From positions 838,876 to 902,875 of the forward strand of contig JAEVLN010000026.1 of assembly GCA_018350325.1 (NCBI GenBank): a stretch of DNA of 64,000 nt. Direction: 5' to 3'. This document shows, piece by piece, positions 14,673 through 23,077 of this stretch (the stretch's first letter is position 1; the number at the start of each line of letters is the position of its first letter). Origin of the DNA: Globodera rostochiensis (lineage: Eukaryota; Nematoda; Chromadorea; Rhabditida; Heteroderidae). The translations under genes and the position numbers were made by a program. Below the pieces are notes generated by a model. That model did no database searches. It saw only the letters and a program-made list of their open reading frames with translations, and was not told the origin of the DNA.

Positions 14673-14821
14673 TGCTTTACTTCTGGGGGGAGGGGAGGGG
14701 GGTCCGAGAAAATTTTGTTTTTTTACTATTTGTTAAGAGATTTGCAACTAAAAACAAAATTACGGCATTTGCCTTAAAAATAAGGCATTTTGGCCGCTCT
14801 GCCTGAAATATTATAATTATA

Positions 14822-15292
<471 letters not shown>

Positions 15293-15832
15293 AAAATTAG
15301 AAACTATCGATTTGATTTGTTAGTTAAGGTTAGAGCGGCGATCGTTTTAGCATTAACCACTTTTTACGCTTTATTGATTATATAAACTCCAGCCTTTCGG
15401 ACGGACAGTTCCAAAACGCGTTTTTTCGAAAAAAACGTTTAAAATCAATGTGTCGAGAAATTTATTCAAAATCCATTACTTTCACTGATTCATCCTCTAA
15501 TCATTCACACCGACCAACTAATGAAATCGGCGGGTGGTCATCCGTCCATCGCTGTTCCATTGACATAGTGAAGGAGGAGAACTTCACAATGAGGACAACG
15601 GGATCATTAGAGGAGAAGGATGATCTCATAAGAACGAGAAAGCTAGGGAGCTGGCGTGTAGCCGAAAAGGCACAAACGCGCCAATACGCTCGCAATTTGG
15701 CACGTTTAAGCGAATCGCCGTCGGCAGAAGACATAAAAGGCACTGAATGCATTGGCACTATTCGAATCGGCCAAAAAAGCCTTCGAAAAGTTCTTAATTT
15801 TGGTGCCAGGTTTATACAACAAAACGTAGTCA
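15293..15832. other. Intergenic stretch with overlapping uninformative frames
   Basis: This begins with the 3' flank of the SPRY pseudogene. Open frames exist on both strands (about 15448-15843 plus, 15501-15968 minus), but neither resembles a known family and they overlap each other. The 3' end merges into the promoter block shared with 22.5 kb. Confidence 0.4.
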
Positions 15833-16304
15833 CGTTTTTATGACGGAATCCGTGGCCAAGAAGACGGGACTTGAATAAATTTTTGATTAATTCTGGGCCT
15901 TTCGTGTTTCGACAGGCATTAGAAAAGCTTGTTGGATGGTTCCTTTGGGGTTTCGTAAAATGTGCCACGAAAATAGAAATTTAGAGGATGCCCAAAAGTT
16001 CCACGTCACCTCACCCGCTCAAAGCAGCCCCTGTGATATGCAAAGTGCAATTCAGATTTATCGACTAATATCTCTCTCTGCTTCTTTGGCCATTGCCCTC
16101 CAAATTCTGGCATATTCTTTGTTGGAGTAAGGCAATCTTTTCGTAAATGCCAACGCATTCTCTCGCATCCCCTCCACTCTCTTCGTTGACAATGCTATTT
16201 TGAAACAAAGGCCTTCTAAGCCTGCGATTAAAGGCATATAAAAGCGGTGGCATGCAGCAAATAGCCACATCATTCAAAACTATTTTTATTTTTATTGCCT
16301 CAAA
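15833..16304 (+). promoter_or_regulatory. Duplicated effector-type promoter (copy 1)
   Basis: This block is about 90 per cent identical by eye to 22532-23077; the shared text begins at CGTGGCCAAGAAGACGGGAC. It holds a TATA box (TATAAAA, 16237-16243) 62 bp upstream of the ATG. ATGCCA or its complement TGGCAT occurs at 16108, 16147 and 16248. ATGCCA is the motif reported as the DOG box of dorsal-gland effector promoters in Globodera. A role here is inferred from motif density and from the signal-peptide exon that follows. Confidence 0.6.
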
Positions 16305-16371
16305 ATGCCCACCTTTCTTTTCTTGGCCGCAATTTGCTTGCTTGTGGCCGCTTCTATTCTGTTGGAGACGG
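16305..16371 (+). CDS. Orphan signal-peptide exon (effector cassette copy 1)
   Basis: An ATG exon of 22 codons plus one base encodes [17 protein letters not shown] followed by ILLET, then a phase-1 donor GG|GTCAGA. The residues form a short N-terminus, a strong hydrophobic core and small residues (AAS), as in a cleavable secretory signal. The same exon starts the BTB gene at 23078 and, in shorter form, the SPRYSEC gene at 47023. No linker exon follows nearby; the next sequences are BTB exons (16895) whose phase (0) does not fit. The next phase-compatible plus-strand exon is the linker at 20167, 3.8 kb away. Either the intron is very long and full of other gene debris, or the exon is a stranded duplicate. 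Confidence 0.6.
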
Positions 16372-16894
16372 GTCAGAAAAATTCTTTTCAAATTGTCAGC
16401 CAGTGCCTTTTATTCACACAAAATACTCTCTGACCGACCCCCCCTTGCTGATGCCCGCTTTGTTGGAGAAAATGTGAGGAAATGCACAAAAAATTTATTT
16501 AAATTTAACAAATAAAAAAATAACTTTTGGTCGGTTGGGAATCAGGGTGTAGAGGAGAGGAGGAGGGTGGGAAAGTCGATTCTTAGGGGTGTATTTTTTG
16601 ACTTTTATTGCATTTTAATTTGTTAAGAATTTTCAATACTTTTTTTGAAGTTTTTAGGAATGGGAGGGGGCGGCGGTGCCGATAGGCGCCGCCGGAAAAC
16701 TTTTTTGGAGTTTGTGGCATTTAAATTGCCTAAGGCGCCGTCTAGGGTAAATGTTGTTATGAAATGAAACGATCAACGCTCAATCCCGCACGATCCCGAT
16801 CACTCCTGACTCTAATGCCCATGTGCTGATTTAAAAAAATAAAGAACATTTAGCGCATTAATAAATTATACTACAGTTATTAATATTGATTTAG
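16372..16894. other. Spacer with a GC-rich dispersed palindrome
   Basis: No coding sequence is recognised. At 16668-16697 lies one copy of the GGCGGTGCCGATAGGCGCC element that recurs in the window. The rest is A/T-rich. Confidence 0.5.
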
Positions 16895-17617
16895 GAACTT
16901 TCTCGCCGTTGTTTGGATTACATCGATAGAAACGCGAACACTTTGATCTTATCAGAAACGTTCCTACAAATTGACCAAAAATTGTTGTGCGAGATTCTGG
17001 ACCGTGATCAACTTCAAATCGACGAAGAAACCGCAATCTGGGATGCTGTGAATTAAAAAAAAAAATTTTAATATTCAACTGTTCCATTTATTAGTTTAAA
17101 ATATGTGCTAGAAGTTGAATATATTTAAATTGTAAGCTTTATAAGTAATTACATTAATTATATTTTAATTAGGCACTTCGTTGGGCCGACGAACAATGCC
17201 GCCAAAATGGGAAAGTGTGTTCGGCGGAGAATAGACGCGCAATGCTCGGCCCGGCACTTTTTCAAATCCGTTTTCCGCTCATCCCACCAAAGGATTTTTC
17301 TAAAATTATTGGTAGTTTTTAGCTATTTGAGAGTGGATGTCATTTCAATATTAAAAACAAAATGCCTACATTTAATTTTATCTCCAAGATCCAAAAATGT
17401 CGACTGGATTTTTTGTTTTTGAGTTTCGTACGGAGTGCTGACGAGTGACGAGCTTGTCAGCGTGTTGTTATACCATTCACATCCGGACCGCGGGTGTCCC
17501 GGACTGTACCCGCTGCATTTCCGCAACCAGCGACGGGCCCGGATCGAATCTAAACGGCACGACACGCGTAGACGCCGGAACGTGGAATCTTTTGAGTGCC
17601 GAACATTGGGATGGTGA
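16895..17617 (+). pseudogene. 3' half of a BTB-BACK gene (BACK exons only)
   Basis: Three exons with correct splice sites: 16895-17047 (153 nt), 17173-17311 (139 nt) and 17424-17617 (194 nt with stop). The first encodes RRCLDYIDRNANTLILSETF.. and a helix ending ETAIWDA; the second ALRWADEQCRQNGKVCSAEN.. to IRFPLIPPKDFSKII; the third a tail with [16 protein letters not shown] and HSHPDRG. The first two have exactly the lengths of the matching exons of the gene at 23078-25609. Frames are intact across all three. The BTB-domain exons are absent upstream, so this is a truncated copy unless it is joined to something unseen. BACK domains normally link BTB to cullin-3 ligases. Confidence 0.75.
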
Positions 17618-18619
17618 TCACTAACTGATCAGTGAATGATCATCAGTTAAAGTGCCAGGATAATTTATTTTGTGTGTGTTCTAAAATTTAGATAAATTTT
17701 CATTTCTGACGCCTCATTTAATTTGATCAACACTTTTACCCAACTCGTTCACCTTTTTTTTAGATGTATCCCTATAAAAATGATGATGCGTAAAACACGT
17801 ATATAACATGTAATGGATAAAATGGAAGTTGAGAATGGCAGTTATCTTTTTTAAACCTATTAAAAATGAAAAAATTCGGTTTTTTTGAGTCTTGTCTGCT
17901 TCTCGGTGTCATTTTTCGGTCGGGCCTCGGTAAATTTTAGTTTTCGTGTGACATTAATTTAGTAAATTCGTATTATAATATTATAATTACCCGATTTTGA
18001 GGAGCCTTATTTTCTAGCCGTCCGTCCATTGCCGTTGATTTGGTCGCTTGACAGACAGAACAGAAATGAAATTGCTTTTTTTGTTTGTTTGTTTAAATTT
18101 AAATAAATTTTGTTAGATTGGCGCACTTTGTGTACTTATAGCCGCCCAATTAATGTTCACCTTATTTTCAGTGCGGCAATTTTGTCATTTGTCTCGAGTG
18201 AATAAAGAGCATTTTGGCTTCAAAATTATCGTAACTTTTGCCCTCGAATCGGAAGCGGAGCCGCTCCCGCCGGGCTCTACGCCAAACAAGGGGTGGGTGA
18301 CAGGGATGGCCGGAAATCTTTTTTGAAAAAAACTTTAAAATTTTGTATGTTTATTTACTAATAATTTTTGATTTTTGCGTATGGTGTAATCTTGTTTTCT
18401 CAGTCGCCGAACCTGATTTTTTACTTTGTTAGAATCGAGTCTTGGAAAATCATTTCTTTATTCGATCAAAATGGCATAAAAATCAAATCAGACAAATTTT
18501 GATAATAACGCCTAAAATTTTCATCGGTTGTAACATTCCAAAGAAAAAATAAATTTAAAAGAAATTGTTTTTCACTGTCCGGGCGTTCCTCCTCATCAGA
18601 ATTTGTATTCGTTTCTTTA
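17618..18619. other. Intergenic sequence, no gene seen
   Basis: A/T-rich DNA between the BTB fragment and the inverted F-box copy. Around 18240-18315 there is a short GC-rich patch (GGAAGCGGAGCCGCTCCCGC) ending in CAGGGATGGCCGGAAA, which resembles one end of the hAT-type MITEs seen elsewhere, but no partner end is visible. Confidence 0.5.
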
Positions 18620-19515
18620 TAAGCAGATTTTGCAAAATGACAACAAAAATCAGATCAGATCAGGCATATTTGAAATTCTCACATCACTTTCCTGCCATAA
18701 CTTTTTGGTGAAATCGGGATTGTGGTTTACAATTTTCAATGATTTAGTCCATTTTATCGGTTTGAACTTTCCAAATTCCGTCGCCCTCAGTTTTTTCACT
18801 TTTTGGGCTCACTCGGACCTTCGTTTTCGTCAAGCAGTCTGAAAATGAAAAAACAAAAATGACAAAAATTTGGAGTGGCGAGAAAAAGCTTCTCATCCCA
18901 TTTTGCCCTTACCCATCGTCGATGCCACTGTCGTTGAAGCAAATATCGACGCTATTCCAACGATTCCAATTCCATTCAATTGCTTCATTTTCCAACTCGG
19001 CCCATTTCGCTTCGTCCCGCTCAATTGGACAACGAACAAACAGCCATTTGTGTTCATCAAAGCGTCGCGACACCAATCGCTCATCCGTCAAAGTGTTCTT
19101 CAGTTCGAATGGAACAAAGCCAAAACGTTCGTCCACCACAATGATGATGAAATTGACAGAAACGACTGAATTGACAAATTCCTAAAACATAAAATTAATT
19201 TAAATAGAAATTCATCATCAAAATACCATTTGGAGTCCAGCCATTCCCGTCGAACAGAATTCGCCGCATTTCATCACCTTTGGAAGTCCATCCCCGCGGG
19301 GTGTGTGCAACCATTTGGCCAAAGCTTGAGCAGAAGAAGCGCCGGCACTGTCATCGGCCGGGAATTTGGGTAAACACAACGGGATTGGATCAATCGGAGT
19401 TTTGCGCAATCGCCGAGAATGGTCGGAGAGAAACGGCGCAAATAGAGAAGATTGGGGGAAAGCAATGCAAAGCAGCAAATGTTGTCTTTGAAGAACGGCC
19501 AAATCCGATGCCAAA
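18620..19515 (-). pseudogene. Inverted partial copy of the F-box-like gene
   Basis: Reverse-complement copy of 39798-40693, covering the 3' part of exon 3 (19515-19227), exon 4 (19181-18913) and exon 5 (18847-18805) with introns. Exon 4 is open and encodes [20 protein letters not shown].. to FNDSGIDDG, with several substitutions against the intact gene (for example RRFDEHKW for RRFKEDKW). Exons 1 and 2 and the start of exon 3 are missing. At 19515 the copy joins plus-strand SPRY exon sequence, so an inverted duplication has replaced the 5' part of an SPRY gene. Confidence 0.85.
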
Positions 19516-19875
19516 GATGCGGCGTCGATTTGAAAACTCGCCAAATAATTTACACAAAAAATGGACATCGTTTGAGTGAGAAAAGAATAAAAATCTATAA
19601 TAAATATTAAATAGTGCATTTTATTTTATTATTTATTGAAAGTCTTAATAATTTTGCTTTATTAGTTAGTGATTTTGTGGATGCATAAAATATTTTGCAT
19701 TTATATCTTTTTAAGTATTTTTGTTTTTTTTACAGAAACTACCGGTTTGTTGGTCGCCAATTCTGACACCGAATTGTACCCGTGCGTTTCGTTGTACGAA
19801 CCTGGCACCATAATTGAAGCGAATTTTGGCACGAAAGAATTCGAATACAAATTGCCGAAGGCATTTAGAAAGTGA
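19516..19875 (+). pseudogene. 3' part of an SPRY gene, fused to the inverted F-box copy
   Basis: The first exon piece (about 19516-19574) is the end of the central SPRY exon: [21 protein letters not shown] residues, then A|GTGAG. The last exon (19736-19875, 140 nt) follows TTTACAG and encodes TTGLLVANSDTELYPCVSLY, a Gly-rich turn, IEANFGTKEFEYKLPKAFRK and TGA. The remaining residues of the domain are intact, but all upstream exons are lost at the junction. The 3' flank (AAAACGAGGGGATTTGTAGG) is shared with the SPRY genes that end at 21261 and 26960, so these are tandem paralogues. Confidence 0.8.
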
Positions 19876-20045
19876 AAAACGAGGGGATTTGTAGGCTTTT
19901 GATGTGGAGGATTTCCGTCTTTGTTTTGTCTTTGTCAATTAAAACATTTTCATTCATTTTTTTTTGTTTTCGAATTTGTCACTTTCGCGAGAAAAAAAAT
20001 CCAGCAAATTTTCTCATTCCTTCGAGTTTCAATTCACCAGCGAGT

Positions 20046-20147
20046 ATGCGTAAGAAACAAAAATGACAGAAACTTGATTTTCCTTAACAGATTGTCAATT
20101 TTTGTAAAAAATTTCCCCGGCGGCGCCTGTCGGGACCGCCGGGCATC
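20046..20147. repeat. Direct repeat flanking SPRY gene B (left copy)
   Basis: Starts ATGCGTAAGAAACAAAAATG and ends in the GC-rich palindrome CGGCGGCGCCTGTCGGGACC. A matching 101-bp copy lies at 21697-21797, so the SPRY gene between them sits inside a direct-repeat unit of about 1.65 kb. Confidence 0.75.
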
Positions 20148-20166
20148 ATCCCGCCCCTTCACGTAG

Positions 20167-21261
20167 AGAATTCAGATGCATCGGCGCCGCCAAAAACAAA
20201 CACAAAACTTGAAAATGAACCACCCAGTTCTGGCAATACTGAACCAAACGCAAGTAACACTACAAAATAATAATTGACTATTTATTTTAATTTAGGTTTA
20301 GGAACATCATTTAAGCTCTCCAAAAGTCGATGGGTGTTTCTTAGGTTCGGGGTCGAGCAACCCGAATAAGCTCCATTTTTACCAACATTAAACCCCGGAC
20401 CCGAATTCGAACATTTTATCAAAAATTCCAAAACGAATTGCAGCTTCAAAACCATTCAAAAAACGTGAACCTACACAGAAGGGAAATTGTACAAATTATT
20501 GGAAAGAATAGCGGTAAATATTATTCTGTTAAAGTGATTTAGTTAAAAAGATCTATGAAAAGAGTTCACAACATTTTTGATTTAAATTTTTCAGTGGATC
20601 GCTCTGTCCTCGCCGAACAGCCAATTCCAAAAGAGGGCATTTTCTACTATGAAGTGACCATAACGGCGGAGAAAACAGAGTAAGTTAAATAAATAAATAA
20701 TTGAGCTTCGAAATGCTTTAGAAGTATTTTCCTTTAAAAAAACATTTAGTGGTATTTACATTGGACTTGCGAAGAAAGAAACACCATTGGGCCGATGGGT
20801 TGGATCGGACGAAAGCACTTACGGATACGGAAGCGATGGCGAATTTTGGGGTCTCAAAGTTGAGGGATGTTCTTACTGGGATGGACGTCCTTACACCGAA
20901 GGAAAGCCCGAATTCGAATTTGGGAAAGGCGACGTCATCGGCTGCGGCGTCAATTTGAAAACCCGCAAAAAAATTTACACAAAAAATGGACAGCCTTTGG
21001 GTGAGAAAGAAAGGAATAAAATTAAGGGCTTTTAACCACTTTTGGGTTGTTTCTTTAATTTAAAAGATCTATTCGATGGACCATAATCTTTTTAATTTAT
21101 TTATTTCGTTTTATTTTTTTACAGAATCTGCCGATTTGTTGCTCGCCAATCCTGACGCCGATTTATTTCCATCCGTTTCGTTGTTTTACCCTGGCAACAA
21201 AATTGAAGCAAATTTTGGCCCCGATTTCAAAATCACATTGCCGGAGGCATTTATAAAGTGA
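20167..21261 (+). CDS. SPRY-domain protein, linker exon to stop, no signal exon nearby (gene B)
   Basis: Exons: linker 20167-20253 (87 nt, starts [11 protein letters not shown] after ACGTAG); an N-terminal SPRY exon ending at 20513 (open from about 20345, with [11 protein letters not shown] and [11 protein letters not shown]); 20595-20679 ([20 protein letters not shown]); 20750-21000 ([18 protein letters not shown] to [20 protein letters not shown]); and 21125-21261 ([20 protein letters not shown] to [12 protein letters not shown]). Phases agree from 20513 to the stop. The acceptor of the second exon is not clear: the obvious AG sites near 20295 and 20344 give the wrong frame. A phase-compatible AG exists at about 20356 but has no pyrimidine tract. 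SPRY folds bind proteins; SPRYSEC effectors interact with plant immune proteins. The nearest signal exon is at 16305. It could be a secreted effector with a long first intron, or a decaying paralogue. Confidence 0.65.
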
Positions 21262-21539
21262 AAAACGAGGGGATTTATGGGGTTTGCTGTTGAGAGTTTG
21301 TTCGATCGTTTATCGTTTTTTCTTTGTCGATCAAAACATTATCATTCATTTTTTGTTTTCGAATTGTCGCTTTCGCGAAAAAAAAAATCCAGCAAATTTT
21401 CGCTTTAAAGGTTGATTGAATTAGGGACCGATGAAATCAAATTTCCGGAACCCCGGAAAAATCCGAAACAAACCCGGATCCGGGAAAAAATGTTTTGTTC
21501 TATTAAAATTTTTAGATCCGGCGCCTCCGGCAACGGTCC

Positions 21540-21690
21540 CTAGATTGAAATTCAAATTATTCATTCGGTTAAATTATTGCATAATCTCGACTAATCAAAT
21601 TTTCTGTTTGAAATTCCATCCAAATTTCTTCCTCAATTTTTTCGCTTTTTGTGCTCGCTCGGACCTTCGCTTGATCAATCATTCTGAAAA
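21540..21690 (-). pseudogene. Short relic of an F-box-gene 3' exon
   Basis: The string TGCTCGCTCGGACCTTCGCT with its flank aligns with the inverted exon 5 of the F-box copy at 18800-18850 (GGCTCACTCGGACCTTCGTT). The similarity also covers the TTCTGAAAA splice-side sequence. It is too short and diverged to encode anything. It indicates a third F-box-related fragment in the cluster. Confidence 0.5.
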
Positions 21691-21696
21691 ATAGAA

Positions 21697-21797
21697 ATGC
21701 GTAAGAAACAAAAATGACAGAAACTTGATTTTCCTTAACAAATTGGCAATTTTTGTAAAAATTCCCCCAGCGGCGCCTGTCGGCAACGCCGGGCATC
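21697..21797. repeat. Direct repeat flanking SPRY gene B (right copy)
   Basis: Partner of 20046-20147. It ends with CAGCGGCGCCTGTCGGCAAC, a slightly diverged form of the GC-rich palindrome found at several other places. Confidence 0.75.
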
Positions 21798-21799
21798 CT

Positions 21800-22191
21800 C
21801 TACTCTTACAGTCATGGTCATATGTTTAGCATAAAATATTTTTAAAAGTTTAAACACTGTTAATTCGATAGCAAAGAAAGGTAATGCATGATTGTATCTG
21901 ACTTTTTTGTACCTTTTTTTAGCATAGGCTTATACGGAGGCCCAAAAATCAATAAAAAAAGGTGAACTTTTGTTGCTGATCAAAAAAGACAACTACATCA
22001 AGAACAAATTTATTACATTTTTTGTGAAATTTTTTCAAAAAATTAGTGATCTTGGTGGCAAGAAAAATTAGAATTCTCTTTCATTTTTCTTATGAAATTT
22101 TTAAAAAAAAGCTCGAAATAGACACAAAAATTCAAAAAAGGCGCCAAACATGAACGAAAAAGGCACAAAAAGCTAAACAAACTGCAGAAAA
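21800..22191. other. A/T-rich spacer
   Basis: No gene, promoter or clear repeat is visible apart from A/T-rich low-complexity sequence. Confidence 0.5.
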
Positions 22192-22339
22192 AATAGTTAA
22201 ATAACTAAAAATCTTAGCCCTGGTAATTACTAATTAGGTCGAATTCATGCTTGGATTTTTGAGTCCAAAATTGATTTGAAATTTATGAATTCGATTAATG
22301 TTCGGATCCTAGGCTAAGATTTTTAGTTATTTAACTATT
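22192..22339. mobile_element. Small inverted-repeat element (MITE-like), perfect 28-bp arms
   Basis: The arms 22192-22219 and 22312-22339 are perfect reverse complements (AATAGTTAAATAACTAAAAA.. to ..AGCC). The 148-bp unit has no coding capacity. No clear target duplication is seen. A non-autonomous DNA transposon is the simplest reading; a transcribed hairpin is possible. Confidence 0.65.
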
Positions 22340-22531
22340 CCCCTCCTCCTTCGCGCAGAAACGATTTTCATATCTCACCTTTTAAGTTAAAGCTTCAACA
22401 ATAAAGAGTTTTTGAAAATGTTAATTTATTTGATTTTCATAATTAACAAAATGTTTTAAACTTGTCGGCGCCCAAGTTGACCCCATCCGAGCCAAATTTG
22501 CGCCCCAAAACGGCACGGCACCAAACTGTCA

Positions 22532-23077
22532 GGTTTTTATAACGGAACTCCGTGGCCAAGAAGACGGGACTTGAATAAATTTTTGATTAATTCTGGGCCT
22601 TTCGTTTCGACAGGCATTAGAAAAGCTTGTTGGATGGTTTCTTTGAGTTTCGTAAAAAGTGCCACGAAAATAGAAATTTAGAGGATGCCCAAAAGTTCCA
22701 CGTCAGCCATTACCCGCTTAAAGCAGCCCCTGTCATATGCAAAGTTCAATTCAGATTTATCGACCAATATCTCTGCTTCTTTGGCCATTTACTCTGCCTA
22801 GGGGCGCTTTTTCCATACAATACATTAGCCCTAATGCTTAAACCCCCCCCCCCTCCCCAAATTGTCATAAACAGGGGGCCCCGAATGCCCTCCAATTCTG
22901 GCATATTCTTTGTCTTTGCGTAAATGCCAACGCATTCTCTCGCGTCCCCTCCACTCTCTTCGTTGGCAATGCTATTTTAAAACAAAGGCACTTCTACGCC
23001 TGCGATTAAAGGCGTATAAAAGCGGTGGCATGCAGCAAATAGCCATCATTTAAAACGATTTTATTAATTACCTCAAA
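22532..23077 (+). promoter_or_regulatory. Duplicated effector-type promoter (copy 2)
   Basis: This is homologous to 15833-16304. It carries TATAAAA at 23015-23021, 57 bp upstream of the ATG, and TGGCAT/ATGCCA at 22899, 22924 and 23026. An insertion of about 90 bp near 22790-22885, with a run of C, is absent from the other copy. The block ends at the start codon of the signal-peptide exon of the BTB gene, so it is the likely promoter of that gene. Confidence 0.65.

Noticed and set aside
16065..16515. Overlapping frames of 60-108 codons around the first signal exon
   Set aside because: They overlap promoter and signal exon in other frames and have no family resemblance; the duplicate at 22.9-23.1 kb does not conserve them.
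18859..19185. Plus-strand frames over the inverted F-box copy
   Set aside because: The minus strand carries the conserved exon sequence; the plus frames are antisense shadows. The same holds for minus frames at 40128-40443 over the intact gene.
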